In this document: one piece after another, positions 1 to 9,184 of the stretch
Numbering within the stretch: the stretch's first letter is position 1
Layout: each line of letters opens with the position of its first letter
Source: Verrucomicrobiota bacterium
GTDB lineage: Bacteria; Verrucomicrobiota; Verrucomicrobiia; Opitutales; Puniceicoccaceae
Assembly (NCBI GenBank): GCA_038744685.1
Contig: JBCDMB010000015.1
Span: 16,542-80,541 of the forward strand
DNA: 64,000 nucleotides
Direction: 5' to 3'
Notes under the pieces: model-generated
Told to the model about the DNA's origin: nothing
What the model saw: the letters and a program-made list of their open reading frames with translations, nothing else
Database searches by the model: none
Translations under genes and position numbers: made by a program

Positions 1-332
1 AGGTCCACCATTTCAATGATCGCCTCTCCAGCTTTGAGAACCTTGTTTTGACCATCCGCTCCGGTTACCGTCAATTCCCCGCTGACCATATAACCAGCAT
101 TGATCGAAGGATGGGTGTGCCATGGTAGTCTTGTGTGCGGAGGCACCGTATACTTCACAATACTGATCTGCGGAGCCTCGGTTGGGTACGCCGGTAGCAC
201 AACGCCATTCCATGACGAACCGGATTCTCCCAACACGTCGATTTCAACTTCACTATGGTCTTCCAGGCTGTGAGCCAGGACTGACAATGAGGGAACGGCC
301 AAAGCTAAACAAAGATAGAGGAGTTGTTTCAT
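1..332 (-). CDS. Secreted cupin-domain protein (3' end cut by window)
   Basis: The reverse strand from 332 reads an N-terminal signal peptide (MKQLLYLCLALAVPSLSVLA), then a small beta-barrel with the cupin motif 1 pattern PPHTRLPWHTHP followed by GYMVSGELTV. The two His and the later Glu are the usual metal ligands of cupin-2 proteins. About 110 residues are visible and the C-terminus lies outside the window. A TAGGAG Shine-Dalgarno about 12 nt upstream supports this start. The substrate cannot be told; small secreted cupins are often metal-binding sensors or enzymes. Fold assignment is good, function unknown. Confidence 0.75.
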   Translation of the reverse strand, partial: MKQLLYLCLALAVPSLSVLAHSLEDHSEVEIDVLGESGSSWNGVVLPAYPTEAPQISIVKYTVPPHTRLPWHTHPSINAGYMVSGELTVTGADGQNKVLKAGEAIIEMVD

Positions 333-450
333 CAGCAAAAAAATCTCCTAAAGTCCTGTCCCGCGCAAGCCCGGGATTTTGCGCCTCGACACCATCTTAT
401 GGTTCTCGAGCCGCCCGCCTAGGAACTGAAGTTCGAAAGACTCCGAAGGC

Positions 451-873
451 TCAGCGTTGGTCAAAAATCATCCTGACGGCGCGACTTTCTTCACCCCACG
501 GAGCAATATTCGTCATCTGAAGAACCAGCGAACCATCAGGACGCTCAGATAGCTTGATTCTCCATCCCCACTTCGCGTTTTCATCCTCACCATATTCGTA
601 CTGAGCGGTGAATACGCCCCACGCTTCAGGGATACTGATGCAAGGCACTGCCTCTTTTTGGTGCCAGCCGTCCACCCAGGTAACCCCATCACTCTCGAAA
701 GTAAAACGTCCCTCGACGACCTCTCCCTTGTAAAACCAGGAATAAAGGATGGAGTCGTCTTTGATGGAAATCTCACACTCGTAGTCTTCACCGGTATTCC
801 CAAGTGGATCCAACCACAACTCGCCCTTACCTTTCCACCGGTTTCCGTCCATTTTAGATAGCCAACGATCCAT
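451..873 (-). CDS. Hypothetical protein, 140 aa
   Basis: I do not recognise this family with certainty. The protein is rich in aromatic residues and alternating hydrophobic/polar stretches (WLDPLGN, YSWFYKGEV, GVTWVDGWHQ), suggesting a small all-beta, lipocalin-like or DUF1579-like barrel. It has no signal peptide or membrane segment. A GGGG stretch 5 nt before the ATG at 873 supports the start; Met8 (852) is an alternative. It is separated from the cupin gene by about 120 bp on the same strand. Confidence 0.55.
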   Translation of the reverse strand: MDRWLSKMDGNRWKGKGELWLDPLGNTGEDYECEISIKDDSILYSWFYKGEVVEGRFTFESDGVTWVDGWHQKEAVPCISIPEAWGVFTAQYEYGEDENAKWGWRIKLSERPDGSLVLQMTNIAPWGEESRAVRMIFDQR

Positions 874-1000
874 ATGACCCCAATAGCAAACAGCTGCTCA
901 ATGTCGACCCCGATAAATGAAACTGTCCGGAAAAACGCCGGTCGATAAATACCCGTTTTTGCCGATTGTCCGAGTAAAATCGAGAAGGTGGGGTTTCTAC

Positions 1001-1152
1001 GGGTGTAATTAAAAGCGAGGGATATCGGGCCAATGGTACTGATGCGGACTCAAGTCCGCGCTCCTCAAGACCATCACGATGGAGCTCGGACTTGAGTCCG
1101 CACCAGTGGAGTAGTGTGTTTTCCATACTACCCCGTGGGTTTAATTACACCC
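1001..1152. mobile_element. 152-bp MITE with 13-bp TIRs and 9-bp target duplication
   Basis: Perfect 13-bp terminal inverted repeats GGGTGTAATTAAA (1001-1013) and TTTAATTACACCC (1140-1152) are flanked by an identical 9-bp direct repeat GGTTTCTAC (992-1000 and 1153-1161), the expected target-site duplication. Inside, 1039-1064 and 1081-1106 form a 26-bp inverted repeat with two mismatches, each arm itself holding the palindrome GCGGACTCAAGTCCGC or its near copy. No ORF is present, so this is a non-autonomous element. It fills much of the 874-1320 gap between genes. The rest of the gap holds the promoter region of the antiporter, with repeated ATCGCTT and ATTAGCGG words at 1272-1311. Confidence 0.8.
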
Positions 1153-1320
1153 GGTTTCTACTCAGTAGCGAGATAAAGCCCTCCGCAGGAAAGGAACTCG
1201 GGATTTGGCCAATTACTTTCGATTTGATTCTGAGGAACGAGAAATTCTCGAATCTGGAGCTAGCCTATCGAATCGCTTGCCATTAGCGGATCGCTTCGGA
1301 ACGATTAGCGGTTCCGCCAA

Positions 1321-2373
1321 ATGACCAAAACAGTTGCACTCATCGACATGACCGGCTTCCCCGGTCTGGTTCTCGCCCTGATTATCGTCGTCGGTTTGTG
1401 CTTTTTGATGGTGGGAGGTGATTGGCTCTGCCGTGGCGCAGCGTCTCTGGCAATCCGCCTCGAGGTGCCACCTGTGGTCGTTGGTCTGACGGTCGTATCG
1501 ATTGCCACATCCACGCCAGAGCTGTTTACGGCACTAGTGGGAGTCGCGAGCGACCAACCAGGCCTTGCCATTGGGAACGTCATTGGAAGCAATGCTGCCA
1601 ACATGGGACTTATTCTCGGAGTCGCTGCTCTGATTACGCCCGTTACCGTTCACTCCCGACTCATTCGGTGGGAAGTGCCTATACTTTTGGGTGTGACCGC
1701 TCTTTTCGGTCTCCTCTGTTACGTTGCAACAGGAATCGGGCGTTTGGATGGGTCTCTCCTGCTCATCCTCACATTCGCCTATCTCGTCTTCATTGTTTTG
1801 ACCTCGAGAAATTCCCGTATCGGTCCCGAGGTGGAAGAGGAACTTCCCTCCCCGCTGGGAAACATCTTCGTTTGTTTCCTGTTCCTGGGAGGGGGCACCC
1901 TTCTCCTCTGGCTCGGAGCCGATCTCCTGGTTGATGCCTCCGTTGAAGCTGCGACCAGAATGGGCGTCAGCGAGACATTGATCGGCATCACAATCATAGC
2001 AATCGGAACGAGTCTTCCCGAACTTGGAGCCACGGTCGCAGCAGCGATCAGACGCCAGAGCGGGATTATCGTAGGCAATATTATCGGTTCGAATCTTTTC
2101 AACATTCTCCTGATCTGCGGAGTAGTCGGTGTCGCGTTACCATTTCCAGTAGACTCAGGCCTTATTCAGCTCGAAATCCCGATGGTATTTGCCTTCACCT
2201 GCGTCTTCGCTTGGTTCATCTTCACTGAACGAACCGTCTCTCGCAAGGAGGGTGGTCTCCTTCTTGCTCTCTATGCGGCATTCATTCTTGTCACCAGTCT
2301 CTCACAAACCGGCAGCTTCAGCATCGGTCCGCCCGACAACGAAGCTTCAACTGAAATTGTCCTGACCGAATGA
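1321..2373 (+). CDS. Calcium/sodium antiporter, CaCA family (YrbG-like)
   Basis: Integral inner-membrane protein of 350 aa with about ten hydrophobic segments in two inverted halves. Each half carries the alpha-repeat signature: STPELFTAL with GNVIGSNAANMG in the first, and GTSLPELGATV with GNIIGSNLFNI in the second. These hold the acidic residues that bind Ca2+/Na+ in this family. It probably exports Ca2+ in exchange for Na+ or H+. A second ATG ten codons in (1348) is possible, and neither start has a clear ribosome-binding site. Its TGA overlaps the next ATG by 4 bp, indicating translational coupling to the S55 protein. A CGGAAC-8-GTTCCG palindrome ends 4 nt before the start codon. Confidence 0.9.
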   Translation: MTKTVALIDMTGFPGLVLALIIVVGLCFLMVGGDWLCRGAASLAIRLEVPPVVVGLTVVSIATSTPELFTALVGVASDQPGLAIGNVIGSNAANMGLILGVAALITPVTVHSRLIRWEVPILLGVTALFGLLCYVATGIGRLDGSLLLILTFAYLVFIVLTSRNSRIGPEVEEELPSPLGNIFVCFLFLGGGTLLLWLGADLLVDASVEAATRMGVSETLIGITIIAIGTSLPELGATVAAAIRRQSGIIVGNIIGSNLFNILLICGVVGVALPFPVDSGLIQLEIPMVFAFTCVFAWFIFTERTVSRKEGGLLLALYAAFILVTSLSQTGSFSIGPPDNEASTEIVLTE

Positions 2374-4244
2374 ACCCCCCAACCGCCTTTTTGTTTGTTT
2401 TCGCTATTCTCGGACCCGTTTTCCTCAACGGAATGGGCCGGGAGCCAGCCTCTGTCCAGATGGAGGTACCGATGGACGGAAAGGAAGGCAAAACCGGTAG
2501 CGAAACTCCCTCCGCAGCTGATCCTTCAGTCGTGTCCGATGAATTTATCTCGCTCGAAGACATTGAACCAGGAGATCCCGGAGTCTGGAAGACCGCTGTA
2601 TCCGGCACAACTGTTGAGACTTTCCCGCTGGAAGTAGTCGGGATACTCGACTCCTTCGTAGGGCCGGAGATGCCAATTATTCTCTGTCGGGCAACGGATG
2701 CGGAAAACACCCTTACCGGTCCGGTGTCCGGGATGAGTGGTAGCCCAGTGTACATAAAAGGACGGCTAGCCGGAGCCTATGCCTACGGTTTTCCTTGGTC
2801 GAAGGAAAAGACACTAATCGGCGTTACTCCGATTGAGTTCATGACTCCCCTTCTCGACTACCCGGACCGTCCCTACCGCGACTCTTTTGGGCCATCTGAT
2901 CCGCCGCCTTCGAAAATCGCGGGGCTTGGTTTGCCCAGTGGTTTCAACTTCATTCAGACCAGTGGCCCAGCCTCTTCTCCTGAGGCACTCCCTATTCCGC
3001 TTCTTGCGGGCGGTGTCTCTGCAAATGTTCTGCAGGCTATCCAGCCGTGGCTCGAAGAAAGAGAACTCCGAATCACTTCTGGGACCGCTGGAGGATCATC
3101 CGCAGAAGAGGTCTCCACGGAAACCTCCTTTGCAGCTGGGGCACCTCTTGCCGTAGTCCTGACTTCAGGGGATTTGTCATTGGGAGGAGTAGGAACCATT
3201 ACCTACCGGGAGGGAGACCGGCTGGTTGCATTTGGACACCCGATGATGGGTGCGGGTGCAGTGGAATTACCCATTGGTGGCGCAGAAGTGGTCGACGTTG
3301 TCTCGAGTTATTCCATCAGTTTCAAACTCTCGAATATCGGGCCTGTTTCTGGAACACTCTGGCAAGACAGCAATCCCGGAGTTCAGGGACAAATTGGTCC
3401 GATCCCTTACATGATCCCGATCACCGTGACCTCGGACAACGGTATCCACTCCCCTGTCGAGGGTAAGATTGCCGAACACAGAACCTTTGCACCAACCGGT
3501 GCCCTAATCTACGCCGCTCAGACTCTTCTTACCTCGAAAGACAGCCCGGAAAACGGAACCGTCTACGGCAACATACAGCTGAAAATTGAGGGAGAGAACG
3601 AGGCGTTGAACCTGACCCGGCGCGGAACAGGGTCCAGCGGAGCGATGGATATTCTTTTCTCCTTCGCGATGATGGTGGACTCTGTGCTCAACGGATCACA
3701 GGAGTTTCCTCGCATTGAAGAAATAGCCATCGACTTCACTTCGAAAGAAACGGAACTGCGTCAGATCCTTCACAGCACGCGGCTCGACTCCGCCCGGATC
3801 GAGCCGGGCGATTCAGTAGGCTTGAGTGTTTTCACCCGTTCGCGGGACGGAGAACTCGTCCGACATCCAATCGAAATCCCTCTGCCGGACGGACCTGCCG
3901 GGACCAATTATTCTCTCTTCATTGCAGATGCCGATGCACTCCGAGCCTTCGACGGCCTCGCCTCTTACAATCCGACTCAAAACCTCGATGACCTGCTGAC
4001 GGAGCTCCGCCAGATTCGCGACAATGGATCCATCTACGTTCAGCTGCTCCGCCCCAACCCCGGTCTTCGCCTGGAAGGGAGAAATCTTGAGGAACTTCCC
4101 CCATCGGTTCTTCGCCTATACCAGAGCAATTTAGAAACCCCAGGGGATAATTTTCTCAAGGAGAGCGTGATCTGGGAGACCGAAATACCACTCCCCGGAG
4201 TTTTCGAAGGGAGCACTCGCATCGAATTTCAAACGGTCAATTAA
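2370..4244 (+). CDS. SpoIVB-type peptidase S55 domain protein, secreted
   Basis: 624 aa with an N-terminal hydrophobic signal segment. Around residue 120 it has GMSGSPVYIKGRL followed by a segment ending GVTPIEFM, which matches the catalytic-serine region of SpoIVB (family S55). A second conserved block, LVAFGHPMMGAG near residue 290, fits the Asp/His-containing part of the same domain. In Bacillus SpoIVB cleaves a signalling protein across a membrane; here the organism looks Gram-negative, so the substrate is unknown. The long C-terminal part (about 400-624) is beta-rich and of no recognised family. It is coupled to the antiporter upstream and lies 3 bp before the next gene, so the three likely form one transcript. 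Confidence 0.8.
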   Translation: MNPPTAFLFVFAILGPVFLNGMGREPASVQMEVPMDGKEGKTGSETPSAADPSVVSDEFISLEDIEPGDPGVWKTAVSGTTVETFPLEVVGILDSFVGPEMPIILCRATDAENTLTGPVSGMSGSPVYIKGRLAGAYAYGFPWSKEKTLIGVTPIEFMTPLLDYPDRPYRDSFGPSDPPPSKIAGLGLPSGFNFIQTSGPASSPEALPIPLLAGGVSANVLQAIQPWLEERELRITSGTAGGSSAEEVSTETSFAAGAPLAVVLTSGDLSLGGVGTITYREGDRLVAFGHPMMGAGAVELPIGGAEVVDVVSSYSISFKLSNIGPVSGTLWQDSNPGVQGQIGPIPYMIPITVTSDNGIHSPVEGKIAEHRTFAPTGALIYAAQTLLTSKDSPENGTVYGNIQLKIEGENEALNLTRRGTGSSGAMDILFSFAMMVDSVLNGSQEFPRIEEIAIDFTSKETELRQILHSTRLDSARIEPGDSVGLSVFTRSRDGELVRHPIEIPLPDGPAGTNYSLFIADADALRAFDGLASYNPTQNLDDLLTELRQIRDNGSIYVQLLRPNPGLRLEGRNLEELPPSVLRLYQSNLETPGDNFLKESVIWETEIPLPGVFEGSTRIEFQTVN

Positions 4245-4247
4245 ATT

Positions 4248-6344
4248 ATGAAGAGATCCTTTCCATCCATCCTTGGTTTACTCACTTTCACGACCTCCCA
4301 TCTCTTCGGGGTTCAGACCAGCAGCAAAGTATTCGAGGGATATCCTGAGCTTTCCGATGGAGAACTGGAGGGCGTCGCGGTCCATTGGGATGGAGGCCTC
4401 GGACTGGGACCCGCATTGGGATCCGGTCTCCGTCCGGAAGAAGGTGCATTAATCTGGGATATGGCTGCAGACCCGGACGCAGGCCTCCTTTATTTTTCCA
4501 CTGGAGGACCCGGCGCAGTTTATCGGCTCGAAATCTCTTCTGGAGAGATCTCTCTTATCCTCGACCCGGACGAACCTCTCCTCCGGGCAATCCACGTGGC
4601 AAGCGATGGTTACCTTTACGCAGGATCATCACCTGAAGGGCGTATTTATCGAGTCGCTCCAGGAAACGGATTCCCGGAAATCGTTATCGATCTGGAGTCT
4701 CTCTATGTCTGGCAAATCGAGGCTGATCCTAACGAAGAGGGCGCATTATTAATCGGTGCCGGAGCACCGGGACGCATCTACCGCCTGCCCGCCGACTTCA
4801 GCCCGAGCGACGACCCCGAAATTGTAGTCGATGCCGAGGCCATACACGTTTCCGCCTTCGCCTATGGTCCGGATGACTCTCTTTTCTTCGCCACCGGTCC
4901 GGGAGGCCACTTGATGAAACAATCCGCAGACGGAACCGTTCAAACCCTTGTCGAACTGGGCGCAGCGGAGGTTCGGAAGATCTTCCCTGCCGAAGACGGA
5001 AGTGTTCGAATCGCGGTCTTTCGTTCCGAAAGTGGCGATGGAGGTAACGGCAACCAATCCGACTCCAAGCCACCTCTTGGACTGCCTTCCGGTATTTTCG
5101 AAGTGGGACCAGACGGTTTCGTCGAGTTACTCCTTGCTGGCTCGACGGAGAAGATTTTTTCCGCAACCATGCTAGGAGACGAAATGTTGATTGGGAGCGA
5201 TACTCGGGGCCGGGTTTATCGTTTTCACAACCGTTTTGACTGGAGCCTTCTGGCGGAAAGTGAGAACGGAGGAGAGGTTTCCGCAATCGAGAGAATTGAT
5301 GACAAAACCGCTTGGGTAGCCACCAGCAATCCCGCCGCGATCCATCGGCTCAGCTACGATCCAACTGCAACTGGCCTCTTTACCGCCGATGTTTTTAATG
5401 CGGGGCAAAAAGTCCGTTGGGGTGCCCTTACAGCGGCTGGAGTCGATCTAGACGCAGTGCGTTTCGAGACGCGCACCGGGAATCGGCGGCAACCTGACGA
5501 ATCCTGGAGTGAGTGGGTGGCGCTGGACGAGAACAAGATTTCGAGTCCTCCAGGACGTTTTTTCCAGTTCAGAGCCTCTTTTGAAAACCCGGGAGCGGTT
5601 GTGCGGAGGATCGAAGCTTTCTACCAACTGCCCAATGAAGCCCCTGCATTTCGGAGAGTCACTGGATTGCCCGTTCGCCTGGAGAGTATCCCGATGCCAC
5701 CGCAGCCTCCCGGCCGCGCGACACTCCCCCAACTTTTCAATGACAATGGTAATAGCGGAGAAAAAAACGGCAACGGATCCATACCACAGCCTTTTGTCGT
5801 CCATGAGGAAACCGGGTGGCTCTCAATTGTCTGGGAAGCTATCGATCCGAATGATGACGAACTCCGATACCGCGTTTTCCTTCGCAAACTGGATGCTCCC
5901 AACTGGTTTCTTCTGGCAGAAGACCTTGATCAACCGTTTTTCTCGCTAAACGTCGCTGGTTTTGAACCTGGCTACTACGAACCGCGGATCGAAGCCAGCG
6001 ACCGCATGAGCAATCCACCCGGAATGGCAAAGACATCAGAGACGAGGGGAAATTTGATTCTCATCGACAACCAACCTCCGGAAATCATTCCTCCGACGAA
6101 GGAGAATCCGCTCGAGTTCACGGTGCGCGACGCCTTCAGCGTTATTCGTGCGGTTAGCTTTCGACTTGAAGGATCTGAATCACGAGCGCTTCTCCCGCTC
6201 GACGGTATCTTTGATAGCCAAACCGAGTCTTTCCGTCTACCTGAGGATGCAGCCCAACCCGGCGCCACGCTTCATATAGAGGCAATAGACGTTCTCAATA
6301 ACCGAGCCGCTTGGACAGGACTAATCGAAGGCGAGAAGCCGTAG
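4248..6344 (+). CDS. Secreted beta-propeller protein with Ig/Fn-like C-terminus
   Basis: 698 aa with a signal peptide (MKRSFPSILGLLTFTTSHLF). Residues about 60-370 contain repeated blades with patterns such as GLLYFSTGGPGAVYRL, YLYAGSSPEGRIYRV and LLIGAGAPGRIYRL, typical of a six- to eight-bladed propeller. The C-terminal third (about 480-690) has YRVFLRKLDAPNW and RIEASDRMSNPPG, resembling fibronectin/Ig-like domains. It starts 3 bp after the S55 gene stop, so the pair is probably co-translated; a periplasmic or surface scaffold working with the S55 protein is a reasonable guess. No enzymatic motif seen. Confidence 0.75.
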   Translation: MKRSFPSILGLLTFTTSHLFGVQTSSKVFEGYPELSDGELEGVAVHWDGGLGLGPALGSGLRPEEGALIWDMAADPDAGLLYFSTGGPGAVYRLEISSGEISLILDPDEPLLRAIHVASDGYLYAGSSPEGRIYRVAPGNGFPEIVIDLESLYVWQIEADPNEEGALLIGAGAPGRIYRLPADFSPSDDPEIVVDAEAIHVSAFAYGPDDSLFFATGPGGHLMKQSADGTVQTLVELGAAEVRKIFPAEDGSVRIAVFRSESGDGGNGNQSDSKPPLGLPSGIFEVGPDGFVELLLAGSTEKIFSATMLGDEMLIGSDTRGRVYRFHNRFDWSLLAESENGGEVSAIERIDDKTAWVATSNPAAIHRLSYDPTATGLFTADVFNAGQKVRWGALTAAGVDLDAVRFETRTGNRRQPDESWSEWVALDENKISSPPGRFFQFRASFENPGAVVRRIEAFYQLPNEAPAFRRVTGLPVRLESIPMPPQPPGRATLPQLFNDNGNSGEKNGNGSIPQPFVVHEETGWLSIVWEAIDPNDDELRYRVFLRKLDAPNWFLLAEDLDQPFFSLNVAGFEPGYYEPRIEASDRMSNPPGMAKTSETRGNLILIDNQPPEIIPPTKENPLEFTVRDAFSVIRAVSFRLEGSESRALLPLDGIFDSQTESFRLPEDAAQPGATLHIEAIDVLNNRAAWTGLIEGEKP

Positions 6345-6389
6345 CTTTTCCCTCGTAACAACCAAACAAATACCCGCCAATAAATCGTT

Positions 6390-7451
6390 ATGAAAACCAT
6401 CTCTGCCTTGTTCGTGGCTTCCTTATTCGGGAGTCTATCCCATGCGGATCCAACCAACCAAGTAGTCACAGTCTTGGGTGAGTTTCCGCAACGTCCGGGA
6501 AATCCGGCGGTTGGGCCCGACGGAACGGTTTACTTCAGCATGCACCCTTTCGATAATCCCGAGTTTTCCGTGATGCGGCTCGAAAACGGGGCAGCGGTTC
6601 CCTACCCCAGCGAAGCTATGTCCCGCGATTTTGGGTCTGTAATCGGGATTCAGGCCACTCAGGATGGGTCGGTCTGGATGCTCGATATGGGCAGTGAAGA
6701 CCTTTCGCCAAAACTGGTCGGTTGGGATTCGGAGACAGACCAGCTTAAAGCCGTCTACACGGTTCCGAGGGAAGCTCGGGTTCCCAACTCATTCCTTCAA
6801 GACTTTGCTATCGATGAAAAGCGTCAAAAGGCCTTTTTGGCGGACATGTCGCGGGGTGGATTGATTGATGCAAGTGAACCGGCGATTGTAGTTATTGATC
6901 TTCAAACCGGTGATACCCGTCGGGTTCTCTCCGGGGACCCAGTGTTCCAACCGTCCGAAACTCCCATCATTGCCGAAGGAAAAGAAATGCAAATGCGGGA
7001 CACGGATGGCACGGTCCACCCGATTAAGCTCGGGCTAAACCCTATCGCCATCGATCCGGAAAATGAATGGATCTACTTCGGTCCAATGACACCGGGAAAC
7101 TTGTATCGAGTCCCAGCAGCGGTTCTAGGAGACTTCTCCCAGCCCGAAGAAGTGATCCGGGATTCTATTGAAATCTATGCCGAGAAGCCTTCCAGCGATG
7201 GTATTGCCGCCGGTAAGAACGGCGTAGTCTACATAACCAACGTGGATGAGAGTCGAATCGATGCAGCGGATGGGGGCGGAACAAACCCTTGGGCAGTCGA
7301 TGACCGATTGATCTGGCCCGATGCCATTGCAATCGGTCCAGACGGCAAAGCTGTCGTGGTGGCCAACCAATTGAATCGGGCGGCAGTTTTTAATGACGGA
7401 CAGTCGCTGGCCGAACCGCCCTACCTCATTCTCGAAATCTCCGACAACTAG
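6390..7451 (+). CDS. Secreted beta-propeller, major royal jelly / yellow-like
   Basis: 353 aa with a signal peptide (MKTISALFVASLFGSLSHA). The order of motifs fits the MRJP/yellow propeller family: VPNSFLQDFAIDEKR, FLADMSRGGL, AIVVIDLQTGDTRRVL, GLNPIAIDPENEWIYFGPM, SSDGIAAGKNGVVYITN and WPDAIAIGPDG. Bacterial members are secreted proteins of uncertain substrate; some relatives act as lactonases or bind small amines. It follows the preceding propeller gene by 45 bp on the same strand and may share its transcript. It converges on the next, minus-strand gene with only 14 bp between stops. Confidence 0.8.
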   Translation: MKTISALFVASLFGSLSHADPTNQVVTVLGEFPQRPGNPAVGPDGTVYFSMHPFDNPEFSVMRLENGAAVPYPSEAMSRDFGSVIGIQATQDGSVWMLDMGSEDLSPKLVGWDSETDQLKAVYTVPREARVPNSFLQDFAIDEKRQKAFLADMSRGGLIDASEPAIVVIDLQTGDTRRVLSGDPVFQPSETPIIAEGKEMQMRDTDGTVHPIKLGLNPIAIDPENEWIYFGPMTPGNLYRVPAAVLGDFSQPEEVIRDSIEIYAEKPSSDGIAAGKNGVVYITNVDESRIDAADGGGTNPWAVDDRLIWPDAIAIGPDGKAVVVANQLNRAAVFNDGQSLAEPPYLILEISDN

Positions 7452-7465
7452 AGCCTTCTCACTAC

Positions 7466-7984
7466 CTATTGTCGTTTCATAGCAGCTCTCAGGATTAGAG
7501 GAACGATCCCTTTCATCGAGCGCAGAAGCTCTACACCTTCGACGTTGAGAACTTCCGTTCCGTCGGCTTCTTCAGAAAACCACTCACGCATCCTACGCTC
7601 CGTATTCAACTCTGCATCATAGGGGATCCAAATAATCTGATCCGGCTTGAGAGTTCCCCGGTAAATGACCTTCTCGCCCGCCTGGGTCACGTCTGCAAAG
7701 AGAAGACCGTTTCTCAGGTAGTTTCTCGCTTCAACAAACGTCATTTCCCCATCGACTTCGAAAGCGGTCAGTGCGCGGATGGACTCTCCAACTTTCCAGT
7801 ATTCCGCAGCAACGGGGAATTTCCGCATCACCTCACCATCTATGGTTTGGACCGTCACTTCGCCTGTCCAAGAGCCAAGATACTGTTCGAGTCGCTCCGT
7901 GATTTCCTCACGTGAGGCCAGCCTGGCATCAAGGCCCAAACCACACGCTAGAAAAATCAAACCACAGAGCTTGAAGGTGCGCAT
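7466..7984 (-). CDS. Secreted hypothetical protein, 172 aa
   Basis: A signal peptide (MRTFKLCGLIFLACGLGLDA) precedes a beta-rich domain with YLGSWTGEVTVQTIDGE, a layout seen in DUF1579-like proteins where a short helix leads into W-T-G and a lipocalin-type barrel. No catalytic motif can be pointed to. Its upstream neighbour on the same strand is the TPR gene about 90 bp away. Function unknown. Confidence 0.6.
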   Translation of the reverse strand: MRTFKLCGLIFLACGLGLDARLASREEITERLEQYLGSWTGEVTVQTIDGEVMRKFPVAAEYWKVGESIRALTAFEVDGEMTFVEARNYLRNGLLFADVTQAGEKVIYRGTLKPDQIIWIPYDAELNTERRMREWFSEEADGTEVLNVEGVELLRSMKGIVPLILRAAMKRQ

Positions 7985-8075
7985 CTAGAGAGGAAAGCGG
8001 ATATCACTCACCGCGTCAACGAGGCGTCTACGGGTTCGGAGAAAATGGCTGGCAAATCCAGCCTTCAAACTCTGA

Positions 8076-8573
8076 TCAGTCTTCGGGAGTGACTCCAAAA
8101 AACTGCGCTGGCACTTTCTCCTGACCCGTCTCGATCACATACTGGAGTTCCTCTGCCAGAGACGGCTTCAACCTTTCGAGGACCGCGTGATCCTCCAAGG
8201 CTTTCCCCTGGTCACCCATCTGGACATACAGCACACCGCGGTACATGTAGGCTTCGCTCAGTTTCGGCTCGAGCTGGATCGCCTTGTTGTAGAACTCTAG
8301 CGACTCTTCGAAATGATCTGATCCTTGCTTTCGAAGAACGTAGGCCAAATTGTTATAAGCTTCAGCAAGTTTGGGGTCTTCTTTGACAGCTTCTCTGAGC
8401 TGCACTTCCGCCTCTTCAAACTCTTCTTCAAAGAGTAACTCCGTTCCTTTGTTGTAGGCTTTTATTCCTGGCGGTTCCTCCACCTTACGCGGTTTGGAGG
8501 ACGCCGCTGTGAGCATGGAGCTTGAGAAACCGAGAAAAGCGACTGCGAGGAGTATGAATCTTAATTTCTGCAT
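8076..8573 (-). CDS. Secreted tetratricopeptide-repeat protein
   Basis: About 165 aa from the chosen start. A signal peptide (MQKLRFILLAVAFLGFSSSM) is followed by three TPR units: KAYNKGTELLFEEEFEEAEV, LAEAYNNLAYVLRKQG..., and LSEAYMYRGVLYVQMGDQGK. TPRs mediate protein-protein contacts. An upstream in-frame Met at 8588 would put five extra residues before the signal peptide and is less likely. The gene is divergent from the rhodanese gene, with about 110 bp holding both promoters. Confidence 0.8.
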   Translation of the reverse strand: MQKLRFILLAVAFLGFSSSMLTAASSKPRKVEEPPGIKAYNKGTELLFEEEFEEAEVQLREAVKEDPKLAEAYNNLAYVLRKQGSDHFEESLEFYNKAIQLEPKLSEAYMYRGVLYVQMGDQGKALEDHAVLERLKPSLAEELQYVIETGQEKVPAQFFGVTPED

Positions 8574-8682
8574 GCCGAAACCCTGCACTGAAGAAGAAGA
8601 TTTTCAAATGAGAGCAGTCCTTTCGCGAAGCGATACGAAACTGTGCTTGCGATCTCTACCAGACTATCTTGCCTCTAAACCG

Positions 8683-9015
8683 ATGAACGACCAGCTGCCC
8701 ATGGAGATTTCTGTTTCCGAATCCCAAGCTCGAAGACTGTCGGAAGAGCCTCCTCTATTCCTCGACGTACGCGAGAATTTCGAGCTGGAGATCGCTCACC
8801 TTTCACCCGACCTTCACATCCCCATGACTCAGTTAGCGGAGAGATGGCAAGACATCCCACGTGACAAACCCATTGTAGCCTATTGTCACCATGGAAAACG
8901 CAGTCTGAATGTGACGGACTTTTTGCGCGAGAGGGGATTGATTCAGGTACAATCCATGATTGGAGGGATCGACGCTTGGTCGCTTCAGGTTGATCCTACA
9001 GTTCCGCGGTATTGA
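8683..9015 (+). CDS. Single-domain rhodanese-like sulfurtransferase
   Basis: 110 aa from the ATG at 8683 (ATG 8701 is an alternative). It has the rhodanese fold landmarks LFLDVRENFELEIAHL, HIPMTQL, and the active-site loop YCHHGKRS, where the Cys is the persulfide-carrying residue and the loop follows CxxGxR. The end SMIGGIDAW is the usual closing motif. Such GlpE-like proteins transfer sulfane sulfur in the cytoplasm. The open frame extends back to 8494 across the divergent TPR gene start, which is not credible as coding. Confidence 0.85.
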   Translation: MNDQLPMEISVSESQARRLSEEPPLFLDVRENFELEIAHLSPDLHIPMTQLAERWQDIPRDKPIVAYCHHGKRSLNVTDFLRERGLIQVQSMIGGIDAWSLQVDPTVPRY

Positions 9016-9184
9016 GCTCCACATCGATTTGGAAATCAAGTCTATCTCCCTTTTCAGATCATCTATTCGCAAAACGTGCCGCACCCTTTCAAAAGACAAA
9101 CGGCCAACTCGAAAACGTTAGTCTCTACCTTTTCTCAACCTCCGCCTGCTTGACATCCTTCCTCCGCAAAGCCGATAGTGCGCC

